Part shown: positions 12,538 to 23,582 of the stretch, one piece after another
How positions within the stretch are numbered: the stretch's first letter is position 1
How the letters are laid out: each line of letters begins with the position of its first letter
DNA from: Amaurobius ferox
Lineage: Eukaryota > Arthropoda > Arachnida > Araneae > Amaurobiidae
Length of the DNA stretch: 64,000 nt
Direction of reading: 5' to 3'
NCBI GenBank assembly: GCA_951213105.1
Contig: OX578140.1
Span: 27,558,362-27,622,361 of the forward strand
The notes under the pieces: generated by a model
Told to the model about the DNA's origin: nothing
The model's input: only the letters and a program-made list of their open reading frames with translations
Database searches by the model: none
Program-made: the position numbers and the translations under genes

Positions 12538-14461
12538 TATATATAATTTAAATCATAAAATATTGTATTTTATTTTCCATAAAAATTTGATACTTTAGTA
12601 TTATAATGACCTTCATAACAGTACTAGCCAAAACATATGCTTACTCACACATTATACTGCACTCAGCCTATACGTTCGCACAGTCAAGTCTATGAAATCA
12701 TTGAAATTGAAATCACTGAAATTTAAACAGAAGCTATAGCCGATTAAAATATAAAACCAAACATTTTCTAAATTCATATTATTGAAAACTACACAGAGAG
12801 AAGGATTTTCATCATCACATAAATGTATTTATATTCGTTTTTATATCATTTTGGGTTTAATATTGCTTATATTGTGTTTCGTCCCTTATATTGTGTTTTT
12901 TTCGTGTTTTTGATTCGGGAGGAAAAAATCGTTCTAAAATAGGGGCTATTATTAAACAGGGAAAAGCAAGTCGAGTTTTCCATTAGCAATGTGTATAGTT
13001 GAAATAAATCAGAAAGGTAGATTATTTAAATGTTTTGGTATACTTTAGAATTATTAGAATATTTTTAGATCCCTCTCGTCTATCGCGCAAAATGATTTAA
13101 TTCCATTTAGACATCTGTGCATTTTTGTCACCAAATATTGTGTTGCTAATAATGTTGATAATTTGCAACTGTTTTAAACCATCTGCTTATCTGTGGGTTG
13201 AGTTTAAATATGACATTGTATTGCCGCTGAGATGTAAAAAATGCATTGCACAATATTTTGTTTTGACTTAACATTTAACTTTCCAATGAGAGTATATAAT
13301 CAAGATCAGCTAATCTTTTCGATATATAATTCTGATTTGTCAAGTTTTACAATTTAATCAGGGAATCTCAACTGCACTTCAGCCATCACAATTCATTAAT
13401 CCAATGCATTTTTGGTAGTACGAAATAACACCATAACAGAGATTGAAGTAGCGGTGAGTAGAGTGACGTAAAAGAAAGCAAAAATAAAAATTCCGTATGA
13501 TTCACAAAGATTAAAATGTTTGGTGAGATGGTATTGATCACGAACACACTTGTATAATATAAATGCATAAATACAGGATTGTAATATTTTAATGTAAATA
13601 GTTTTATATAAATTATGTATTATTATGTTACAATATTACATTATTATATATGTAATATTTTATATATAAGTATTATATATAATAATGTATATATAATACT
13701 TATATATAATACCTTATATATATTTTTTATATAACACTCATATTGTTATATAAGTATATTTTGATGTATTTTCATGTGCCATTGAAAGATGCAATGCTTA
13801 AATATTTATAAATTATGTAAACAAGTATTCAATAATTATAGACATTATAATAATAGCTAGGTATATATGATATTTAGAACGCTACTAAAACAATCAATAC
13901 TAGGGTGTTTAAAGTTAGATAAAAATCTGCGTACGAAAAAGCTCAACCCATTAATACAATTAATTACTATAGAGCTTCTAATATAACAGAAAAAGTATAC
14001 AACCCACAGAAATACATAATTAGTAAGATTCCAAACACAGGGTAATTATTATATAACCCACCAACCAAATGCATTTATGATTTCTGACAGAAGTTTGAAT
14101 ACATTTCGATAACACAAGCGAGTCTCAATTATAATTACTAGATGACCCTCTAAAAGGTTATAATTTCCAAATAATTCACTAAAATATTGTTATTTAAATC
14201 AGTCACTAATAAATTGTAATTACCACCTGAGTTTCTAAAGAAAGAAATATTAGGTCATAATTACTGCATGATCTTCGAAAATGTATTATTTACTATATGA
14301 TCACAGTGACGAAACTTAATTATTATACGACACTTCAATTACTAAGAAATGTGACTGTTACCAGGAGGACATTGGCTTACAGGGTATAGTATAAAAGCTG
14401 TGCTAATTTTGAAGTTTATAATGTACTACAACTGCTACATTTGATTTTATGTTGATTACAG
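12538..14461 (+). other. Rest of intron 1
   Basis: AT-rich intron with no exon that I can support. Around 13610-13760 a run of TATATAAGTATTATATATAATA-like blocks forms short imperfect palindromes. The segment 13900-14360 is low in G and C, with many stops. Confidence 0.5.
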
Positions 14462-14803
14462 GCCGGAAGACTGACTGGCTGTGCAAGATTATTTAAGAAG
14501 TCACCAGATAATGATTATGAAGCTGAAGAGGAAGCAAGAGACGTTTTGCTGAATCAAATTTCAGACAACCATCTACCACTCTATTCCCCAGCATGTTCAC
14601 CAACTGAGCTGCCAAAGAAAGAGTTTTCAGAGAAGAACAAATTATTTTATCATCTTTGCAAACCACAAAGGCATTCAGATAAACTTGTTTATTGTACTGA
14701 TTATGATGACTTGAAGTTTGCTTGTATTATTAACGGGGGCAGTGCTGTGGATGTATGCGAAAATCTAGTCCATAACTCTTCTGTTTTCCATATATGTATT
14801 GAC
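14462..14803 (+). CDS. Exon 2: N-terminal segment plus first B cysteine block
   Basis: An acceptor (TTGATTACAG) precedes 114 codons in frame 0, and the donor is GAC|GTAAGT. Residues 1-65 are an acidic, low-complexity head (YEAEEEARD near 19-27) with isolated Cys at 7 and 45. Residues 66-112 carry five Cys with spacing 11-9-10-12, the B block of the family: LC...YC...FAC...VC...IC. This is the only large exon without an A block, which fits its place as first of the array. The exon ends C-I-D, and joining to the next exon gives ten residues between Cys 112 and the first Cys of the next A block, the same as at all other junctions. Most diverged B block of the set. Function not recognised. Confidence 0.8.
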
Positions 14804-14859
14804 GTAAGTGGTCCGTTTAAAAAGTACCTAAAGCATAGGATATGAAAAATAATCTATAC

Positions 14860-14995
14860 CAGCGGTTCACAACCAGTAGTACGGGTATAAGGGTACTGCT
14901 ACTGGTGGTACGTGAGAAGATGATTGGTGGTACTTATGCTGCATTACAGTAACACTGTAATAATGCATAAGTACATGTAATGTACTTATAATTTC
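14860..14995. mobile_element. hAT-like terminal fragment
   Basis: The start CAGCGGTTCACAACC resembles the hAT-type terminal repeat CAGNGGTTCTCAACC, followed by GTGGTACG-rich sequence often seen in such non-autonomous elements. No transposase and no clear second end are visible. It lies just downstream of exon 2 in the intron. Confidence 0.45.
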
Positions 14996-15353
14996 TACAA
15001 CATTCAGTACAAATATTTACCGGTACCTATTTTCTGTACGCAGTAAGTATTACTGTATGTGGCACCTATTAACAGTACGTAGTATGTATTGCCAATACGT
15101 AGTACGTATTTTTAATAGTTATTTATTCTCATGAGGAATTGTCTCATCTTTGAGTAAAGAGAACCATATATACTAACTAAAAAAACTGCAACTTAAAACT
15201 GTCAACAAGTAAATGTATCACAATCATAACTTGATCATATCGTTAGTAAATAATCATATTGTTAATAGTATTTACTAATATTTATTAATTTTGCTAAATG
15301 TTTTATTAATAACTACATAAATATATGCGATACTCATTTTATAAAGCGCATAG

Positions 15354-15475
15354 TATTGAACTGTACAATTTATTTAAACTGAACTATACAATTTATTTAA
15401 ACTGATCTATAAAATTTACTTAAATTGATCTATACAATTTATTTAAATTGAACTATACAATTTATTTAAATTAAA
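15354..15475. repeat. 24-bp tandem repeat, about five copies
   Basis: The unit is close to CTATACAATTTATTTAAACTGAA-like sequence with A/T changes between copies. It lies in the intron between exons 2 and 3. Upstream, near 15040-15115, there is a looser array of AGTACGTAGTA.GTATT blocks. Confidence 0.8.
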
Positions 15476-16743
15476 CGGATATTTATACCCGTCGACTTCA
15501 ATATTCAAAGTGAAACATCTGCCATACCTTATAAACACATTTTCTAGTAGAAATTAATTTACAGTCATTTGACTATCTTACCTAATGAAATATGTATGTG
15601 CAGTCTTTAGCGGAGAATATAAACGTTGTATGTTCATGAAAGATTGGTACACAGCTACTTCAGGATCCGAATAAGTGCACCTCAGTATTGGCAATTTTAA
15701 TTTAGAATACTTTTTTTAGTTATTTTATAAACTGAAATTTCCTTTGCGAGTCATCATAAAGTGGAAAATCAAGTGGATAGAAAAGCAGTTTAAATTTCAT
15801 TCGGTGTTCTGTGGCATGATCATATATCAAGCAAATCGCTCACCAGACCGAAATTGAATTTACGCCTTGTATTGAACCAAATTATTCTTCCCTTAGGAAA
15901 CGTGTCCGCTGGCTTAAGGGATTGACTAAAAACTATAAGAATACCAAACGTTTCCAGAACTTTCCGAAAATACAGTATTGGACTAACACTTGCATTCTAC
16001 AAGATATAATATTATTAGAAATCTCGAACAGAAAACCATTGTCATTATTTAAAAATCTATAGCATATTGGCTTGGCGACCATTTCGATATCTAGTTAACT
16101 AATTTAAAAAAATCTCTCTAACTTGGTGACTTTTGGCGTGTTTTAGAAACTATCGAATTTTGCAGATTAATTTAAAATATCATGGGTTTTTTCGATTTTT
16201 CAAGACTTTTCCACAGAAGGTAAATACACAGAGAGTATATACGCGTCATCGTTCAGTTAAGTTGATGAAGCAAAAACTCAGTACACAACAATTAAATTTT
16301 TATAATAAGACAATTATAGTAGAAAAGTATAAAATACTAAATTTTAGGGAAGAAAAGTATAAAAAATAAAATTTTAAATCTGCAAAAATCCTGCATTCGC
16401 ATCTGTGCAATAAGTCAGTATGCATTTCGTCGGCCTCTCGCTCGTTTCGTGGAGTGTGTACAAATTCAAATAATACATAGGAACTGTATAATTAAAACAA
16501 ATTAAAATATCAAAAACTGAAGTATACTCGAAAATATAGAAAAATTTCCCTGGGTACTTTGTATTATAGTCAAACAAATATACAGTAAAATTTTCCCATT
16601 CGAAATATTCAAAACGTGTTATGAGTCATATCAATCTATAACGAGTAACAGAGTTATATCTACCGTTTTCAATACAAATATAAATTGATATAACATTGGA
16701 AATATTTTAAAACATAATAATTTCATAAATTAAACTTTTTCAG

Positions 16744-17238
16744 AAACTATGGAAAAGAGTTCTTGCTTGTGAACTTTCAAATGGAGCATATCTCTGCTTG
16801 TCGAAGGAAAAAACCTTTAAGGTTGGGATCTGCCAGACAAGTGAAAACGAAATGTGTTTGTCAAATGACGGATTCCTTGAATCGTGCAAAAATGCGATGC
16901 CTTTACGGGAAGGAAACCAGACTAAACCCCAAAAGGGGAGCATCCAAGAAAGTGCAACACATAAGCTCTTTGGTGATTTTGGAGTCGGTGATGTTGGATT
17001 TGATGAAATTGGAATTTGGAATAAATGGTGGTTTGAGTGGTTTAATCCCAGTCCAGGACTACCCAAGAAAGAACCAGAAAAAAACTTGACTGAACTGTGC
17101 TTAAAAGATAAAAATCAATTTGAAGAATGTAAAAAGGATTCATCCAGTAAGAAAGCATGCGTTGGTGCTAGGGATGGAAAGACTGGAGACTGCACAAAAT
17201 TCAAAGATACTGAAACACCTGTTCCAATGTGTAGAGAA
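16744..17238 (+). CDS. Exon 3: mosaic A-linker-B exon
   Basis: The acceptor TTTTTCAG is followed by 165 codons in frame 0, with donor GAA|GTGAGT. Cys at 9, 18, 30, 38 and 48 form the A block (spacing 8-11-7-9). The A block is strongly diverged from the later copies (KRVLACELSNGAYLC against KVVTCGEYTNAFLC). From about codon 77 the exon becomes nearly the same as the others: the Trp-rich linker with KWWFEWFNPSPGLPKK, then the B block with Cys at 119, 129, 139, 150 and 163. The last ~110 bp and the intron beyond it match the exon at 19731 almost perfectly. The exon is thus an old A block joined to a recently converted B block. Confidence 0.85.
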
Positions 17239-17531
17239 GTGAGTATACTTTATATATCTGGAAACCAAAAAATGTGTTAATTGATTTATTTGTATTGAAA
17301 CATAAATATATACATTCAACCTTCCATTCTTTTCAAATGTACACTAAAGTAATTTTAACTTTATTGGACGGACCAAACTAAATGTCAGAGATTTATTGGC
17401 TAGTATGAAATGTTATGGATTTCGTGATCATATATTTTATAAGTGGTGTTACGTATTTAGTGACTAGTGACTAGGCCCGACAATGTCATTAAGGGAACAA
17501 ATACCAATATTCAAATCATACCGATTTTCAG

Positions 17532-17585
17532 AAAAAATGTACAAAATTTAAGGACAATGAAACACCTGTTCCAATGGGCATAGAA
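17532..17585 (+). pseudogene. Exon-tail remnant (18 codons)
   Basis: Intron sequence ending ACCGATTTTCAG runs directly into the last part of a B block (CTKFKDNETPVP, then MGIE), followed by a donor (GAA|GTAAGT). The final Cys of the B block is replaced by Gly. The fragment has an AG acceptor and a donor and stays in phase 0, so it could in principle be spliced as a microexon. The simpler reading is a scar from a crossover between an intron and an exon tail. If included it would add an unpaired-Cys segment to the protein. Confidence 0.65.
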
Positions 17586-18610
17586 GTAAGTATGATTGAA
17601 AATCTCAAAATTAGAAATATATATGTTTTGAGTTATTAGCTTAGAAATAAGAATAGCTAAATTGAGTAAATCAATCTATTTTATTAATCTATTTCTTTGC
17701 TGATGATCCACTTCCTACTGGAATATCATGACCAACAAAGGAAATGGCAAAAACATTATCATGTATTTACCATTATAGTACAATAATATTGCCAAAATAG
17801 TTTTTAATGCAAAACATTTTAAATTGTAAATCGTATACAACATTTATCTTCTCGTAAACCTATGGAATTTTATAGTTGTTATTCAGTAATTTTTTCATAC
17901 TTTCTATTTAAGAGAATGTATTACAAATACATATATATTTTTATTTTGATACATAAATTCTCCATAACAAAAATCTTACCTACTATTTATAACAGACGTC
18001 GATTTAAAGCGCCCTGAATTTGAGTTCTGAATCAAGGAACTGCTTAAATCGAATAATTCACGTTTCCTCTCACTTATTTGCTATTAAATAAAAACGTTTT
18101 TAATATTCATTTTATAATTTTTATTAATTTGCATCCAATATTATTTACCTTCCATTTAAAATGAAATTATATTTTCTTATATGAAATTATACTTTCTTAT
18201 ATGATGCTTTCTAAAAATGAAATTATACTTTCTTATCTGATACTTTCTAAAAATGAAATTATACTTTCATATATGAAATTATACTTTCTTATATGATACT
18301 TTCTTAAAATTAAATTATACTTTCTTATATTACACTAAAATTTCTCGAGTACACAGAGACGCACATTCTGAACAAGTCGGATCCAACTCATTCATATCAG
18401 GCCGGATACTTTTTAATAGTATACTAAAATGCCTAGATCAATATATATATGAAAATAGCATAGTGTGAACATAATATATTTACGACACAGCATACTGCTG
18501 AACATTCCATTGAGTAATAAGAAACGTGTTCGTAAGGGATGTGGCAAATATACATACATGCATACTAAATATTACTGCTTTATAGACTTTTATTCATTTT
18601 GTTTTTCGAG
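17586..18610 (+). other. Intron between remnant and dead exon, with minisatellite
   Basis: No exon seen. The start resembles the intron after the dead exon at 18611 (ATTGAGTTATTAGTCTAG-like), which identifies the source of the remnant's flank. A tandem repeat lies at 18157-18331. Confidence 0.55.
18157..18331. repeat. Minisatellite with ~20/39-bp units
   Basis: Repeats of GAAATTATACTTTCTTATAT alternating with GATACTTTCTAAAAAT, about seven partial copies. Confidence 0.85.
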
Positions 18611-19093
18611 AAATCTTCAAAGAAGGTCGTTACTTGCGGTGAATACACACATGCATTTATCTGCTTTCCCAGAGCCAACAAGAAATCTCCTATACGACCG
18701 TGCAGATTTGAAAATCGTCAATTATATCTAGACGAAAATGGACCACTGAAAAAGTGCAAAGACTCCAAAGCAGTATCAGGTTCAAGTACTTCAATTTCCA
18801 GCAGAGAAAACAAAGTGTTGAGGTTTGATGATTTTGGAGTCGGTGATGTTGGATTTGGTAAAATTGTAGTTTGGGAAAAATGGTGATTTGAGTGGTTTAA
18901 CCCCAGTCCAGGACTACTCAAAGAGGATCCAGAAAAAAACATGACTGAACTGTGCTTAAAGGGTAAAGACCAATTCGAAGACTATAAAAACGATTCATCC
19001 AGCAAGAAATCTTGCGTCGGTGCTAGAGATGGAAAGACGGGAGTCTGTACAAAATTCAACGATAATGAAACACCTGTTCCAATGTGTAGAGAA
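18611..19093 (+). pseudogene. Dead A-linker-B exon copy with in-frame stop
   Basis: The copy aligns over its full 161 codons with the live exons. It has several defects: the acceptor is TTTTTCGAG (GAG, a poor acceptor) where the others have CAG; Cys 39 of the A block is Tyr (QLYLDENG); the second Cys of the B block is Tyr (FEDYKND); and a TGG Trp codon of the linker is TGA at 18884-18886. The donor (GAA|GTAAGT) is intact. Because the exon is phase 0 at both ends, skipping it keeps the frame, so the gene need not be harmed. It is older than the copies downstream, having more differences. Confidence 0.85.
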
Positions 19094-19730
19094 GTAAGTA
19101 TAATTGCAAAAGTGAAATATATAAAAATATTTTTTATTGAGTTATTAGTCTAGTAACGCCAATCTCTATATCCCAGCAATTCATAAATTACTTTATTAAT
19201 ATATCATTTTTACGATCATCCTCTTGCTGCCGGAATACCATTAGTTGTAGACTACATGACACAAGCACTATTATGCATTCACCCTTATATTTCTCTAGAT
19301 AAAAATCTTATGACCGCAAAGCACGATATTTGTAAATCGTATATAAATTGTATCTTGTCATGACGATCTGTAAAAATATATTATTTGTTTAGTGGTGTTT
19401 TGAGACTTCAAACTTAAATGTATATATTTTAAATCTGTATATTTCTGTTTCATATCTAAACACAAATTGTTCATATCCAAAATTTTAGGTAATTTATGTT
19501 GCAAACTAATTAGTAATTTTAACTAATATTAACTCCGGCCACACATATAGCTATCGTAAACCTAGGGTTGGTCGTGTGGTTTGGGTCTTCAACTATTATT
19601 AATTGAATTAAGTTTAACTAAATTTGAAAATATTCTTTATTTCATGATGAGAAAGTGTTGTTCTATATCATTTTGTCAATGAATATCTTTTATAATTCTC
19701 AATATAAAATACATACAATTTGCTTTTCAG
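19094..19730 (+). other. Intron after the dead exon
   Basis: AT-rich, no exon seen. It ends with a normal pyrimidine tract and CAG before 19731. Confidence 0.5.
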
Positions 19731-20219
19731 AAATCTTCAAAGAAAGTTGTTACTTGCGGTGAATACACAAATGCTTTTCTGTGCTTTCCCAGAGCAAACA
19801 AGAAATCTCCTATTCGACCTTGCAGATTTGAAAATCGTCAGTTATGTCTGGACGGAAATGGATCTCTGAAAAAATGCAAGGACTCTAAAGCAATATCTAG
19901 TTCAGAAGAAATGACTTCAATTTCCAGCAGAGAAAGCAAAGCGTTGGTGTTTGGTGATTTTGGAGTCGGTGATGTTGGATTTGATAGAATTGGAGTTTGG
20001 GATAAATGGTGGTTTGAGTGGTTTAACCCCAGTCCAGGACTACCCAAGAAGGATCCAGAAAAAAATATGACTGAACTGTGTTTGAAAGGTAAAAATAAAT
20101 TCGAAATATGCAAAAAGGATTCATCCAGTAAGAAAGCATGCGTTGGTGCTAGGGATGGAAAGACTGGAGACTGCACAAAATTCAAAAATACTGAAACACC
20201 TGTTCCAATGTGTAGAGAA
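19731..20219 (+). CDS. Exon 4: A-linker-B exon, 163 codons
   Basis: Acceptor GCTTTTCAG, donor GAA|GTGAGT, phase 0-0. A block Cys at 9, 18, 31, 39 and 49; linker 50-116 with the FGDFGVGDVGFD motif and KWWFEWFNPSPGLPKK; B block Cys at 117, 127, 137, 148 and 161 containing KKACVGARDGKTGDC. Marks of this copy: LDGNG where others have LDENG, a linker reading FDRIGVWDKW, and KFKNTET in the B block. Its 3' end and intron have been copied almost unchanged into exon 3's neighbourhood. Role unknown; probably extracellular and disulphide-bonded. Confidence 0.9.
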
Positions 20220-21919
20220 GTGAGTATACTTTATATATCTGGAAACCAAAAAATGTGTTAATTGATTTATTTGTATTGAAACATAAATATATACATTCAA
20301 CCTTCCATTCTTTTCAAATGTACTCTAAAGTAATGTTAACTTTATTGGACGGACCAAACTAAATGTCAGAGATTTATTGGCTAGTATGAAATGTTATGGA
20401 TTTCGTGATCATATATTTTATAAGTGGTGTTACGTATTTAGTGACTAGTGACTAGGCCCGACAATGTCATTAAGGGAACAAATACCAATATTCAAATCCT
20501 ACCGATTTTCAAAAAAAAATGAATATCTGAAAACCGAAAGTACATGCTAATAAAAAATATATTTAGAAATGTTTATGTTTAGAAATGTTTATGTTTAGAA
20601 ATTTACTGCATAATTTCCCTTTAATCACTATGTTATATTTGGTTTGAATAAATCGTTAATGAATGAAGAGTGTATAAGAAACCATTATAATTAACAAAGC
20701 ATTTGAATCATAGATAATAACGTGTCATTGCAAACATTTTAGTTGTCAAAATATAATTTTACATAAAAATATCAGCTATTACTCCATGACAATGTGAAGA
20801 ACATTATCTTTCAGCAGTTATTTATACTCAAATTTTATTGCTCAAAAAGTTATTTAAACTTAGGTTCCTTTCGTAATAACATGGATAATTTTTTGAGACA
20901 TTTTTAACCCCTTTTGCATAATTTCGTTACTATTCTGTTTAAGATACTCAAAGCCATCGTATGCATATTTTAATGCACAAGGCTATAAAGCGTTGTCGGG
21001 ATCATACTTCCGAGACTGTAGTTCTTATATGAAAATACCTTTATTGGAATCTTAGTTTAGCGATATCACTCACCAGGTTTAAAATTACACTGCGCATAAA
21101 AATGATGTAAGTGGCGTTTGTCATAAGGTTGATAAAACATTTTAATACGACACATTTGTTGTTCAAAAAATTTGCGTCTTACCAAAAATGCAGTATGAGG
21201 TCTATCTGAAGGTGTAGCCATATATATATATATATATATAAATATATATTTTTATATATATGAAACGGTAATAAAACAGCTGCTGTAAAGATTTATGGAA
21301 TATAATAAGTAATTCTAAAAGTCGAGATCTTAAATTCGGCAAGATTGTATCATTACTCAAAACTATTTTCAGTGCAGTGTGATTTATTAAACAAGCTGAA
21401 CTTCATGCTAAGTATTCTCAATACTTTTTCGAAGTATGGCTGTACCCGCAACTTCCAATTACATAAAATTAGATGTGGTGCATTATGATGAAAAACCCCT
21501 GTTTAAAAAAGTTTAATTTAAATTCGGGGATTCTTGAATCTTGACCTTTCTTCGAACAACCAAGATTCAAATTTTCGACCCCATCAAAAAACTTAAATTA
21601 CATATTATATTATATATATATATATAAGAAATGATAAAAATATAAAAACCACACTTGAAAGGTAGATGGACATGAAACATGGCATAAATGACAGGAAAAA
21701 ATTATCACCCTGTTTTAAATGCATGAAATGGCCTCATTTGTCATCATAAATAAGACATTTGACTACTATCATCAAAAGCAACATCATATCTTTGAAATAA
21801 TAAGATGCATTTTAGTTATTTTTATTTTGATATACTTTCTGACAGCAATTAGAATGGAGTATTTCTTTGAAATTTATAAATAAATTCTTACACATTACAA
21901 CATTTTTTTATGTTTTCAG
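20220..21919 (+). other. Intron of the 19731 unit
   Basis: Intron with the family blocks named for the array. A TA tract lies at 21220-21262. Near 21500-21660 is a TTTCGACCCCATC...TATATATAA segment, an old trace of the dispersed ~930-bp element's right end. No coding sequence seen. Confidence 0.6.
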
Positions 21920-22405
21920 AAATCTTCCAAAAACGTTGTTACGTGCGGTGAATACACAAATGCTTTTCTCTGCTTTCCAAAAGCCAACAAGAAATCTCCT
22001 ATCCGACCGTGCAGATTTGAAAATCGTCAGTTGTGTCTAGACGAAAATGGATCGCTGAAAAAATGCAAAGACTCCAAAGCAATATCTAGTTCTGAAGAAA
22101 TGACTTCAATTTCTAGCAGAGAAAGCAAAGTGTTGGGGTTTGGTGATTTTGGAGTTGATGTTGGGTTTGATGAAATTGGAGTTTGGAATAAATGGTGGTT
22201 TGAGTGGTTTAACCCCAGTCCAGGACTACCCAAGAAGGATCCAGAAAAAAACATGACTGAACTGTGTTTGAAAGGTAAAAATAAATTCGAATTATGCGAA
22301 AAGGATTCATCCAGTAAGAAAGCATGCGTTGGTGCTAGGGACGGAAAGACTGGAGACTGCACAAAATTCAAAGATACTGAAACTCCTGTTCCAATGTGTA
22401 GAGAA
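21920..22405 (+). CDS. Exon 5: A-linker-B exon, 162 codons
   Basis: Acceptor TGTTTTCAG, donor GAA|GTGAGT. All ten Cys are kept. One codon is missing from the linker (FGVDVGFD where others have FGVGDVGFD), the only length change among the recent copies and harmless to the frame. The A block start is SSKNVVTCGEY with FPKANKK; the B block reads FELCEKD. About 100 bp into its intron is a second exon-end-like string (TAGAGAAATGA at about 22503), a trait shared with the copy at 28917, so these two units are probably sisters. Confidence 0.9.
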
Positions 22406-23460
22406 GTGAGTACATTTTTTATATTATAAAGCCAAAGAATATGTCACTTGATATATTTGCATAGAAATTCAAAAATATGCATTCCATATTTAATTTATTT
22501 TTAGAGAAATGATTATACTTTGTATATCTGGTGGTCTTTGTATAACTTGATTTATTGGTATTGAAACGTAAATATATACATTCAAACTTCTATTCTTTTC
22601 AAGTGTATACTAAAGTAATTTTAACTTCATTGGACGTACCAAAGTAAATGTCAGATATTTACTGGCTGGTATGAAATATTATGTATTTCGTGATCAAAGA
22701 TTTAATGACAAGTGTTATGTATTTAGTAACTATATCTGACAATATCATTCTGGAAGCAAATACCGATATTCAAATCATACCAATTAAAAAAAAATATCTG
22801 TAAACCGAAAGCACATGCTAATATAAAATACCTTTCAGGTTTATGTTTAGAAATTTACTGCATAATTTCCCTTTAATCACTATGTTATATTTGGTTTGAA
22901 CAAATCGTTAATGAATAAAAATTGTATAAGAAACCATTATAATTAACAAAACATTTGAATCATAGATAATAACGTGTCATTGCAAACATTTTATTTGTTA
23001 AAATATAATTTTACATTAAAAATATCAGCTATTACTCCATGACAATGTGTAGAACATTATCTTTCTGCAGTTATTTATACACAAATTTTGTTGCTCAAAA
23101 ACTTATTTAAACTTAGATTCCTTTCGTAATAACATGAATAATTATTTGAGACATTTTTAACCCTTTTACAAAATTTCGGTTCTATTCTGTATTAGATACT
23201 CAAAGCCATCGTATGCATATTTTAATGCACCAGGGTTTAATGTATTGTCGGGATTATACTTCCGATGCTGTAGTTCTTATCTTATTTCCAGATACCTAGA
23301 TACAAATATTAGTTTAACGATATCACTCGCCAGTTTTAACATTACACTGCTCATCAAAATGATGTAAGGGACGTTTGTCATGAGGTTAATAAAATGTGTT
23401 TATACTACACTCTTTAATGTTCAAATTTGCGTCCGGCCAAAAATGCAGTATACGGTATTA
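22406..23460 (+). other. Intron of the 21920 unit, first part
   Basis: Family intron sequence, closely matching 29406-30470. It contains the exon-end relic near 22503. No exon seen. Confidence 0.6.
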
Positions 23461-23464
23461 ACTG

Positions 23465-23510
23465 AATGTGTACCCATATATATATACCATATTCTCTATC
23501 TCTCTCTCTC

Positions 23511-23580
<70 letters not shown>
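23465..23580. repeat. CT and TA microsatellites
   Basis: A CT run (about 23497-23512) is followed by a ~66 bp TA run up to the start of the inverted-repeat element. The TA tract sits at the same place in the unit as the other TA tracts of the array. Confidence 0.9.
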
Positions 23581-23582
<2 letters not shown>

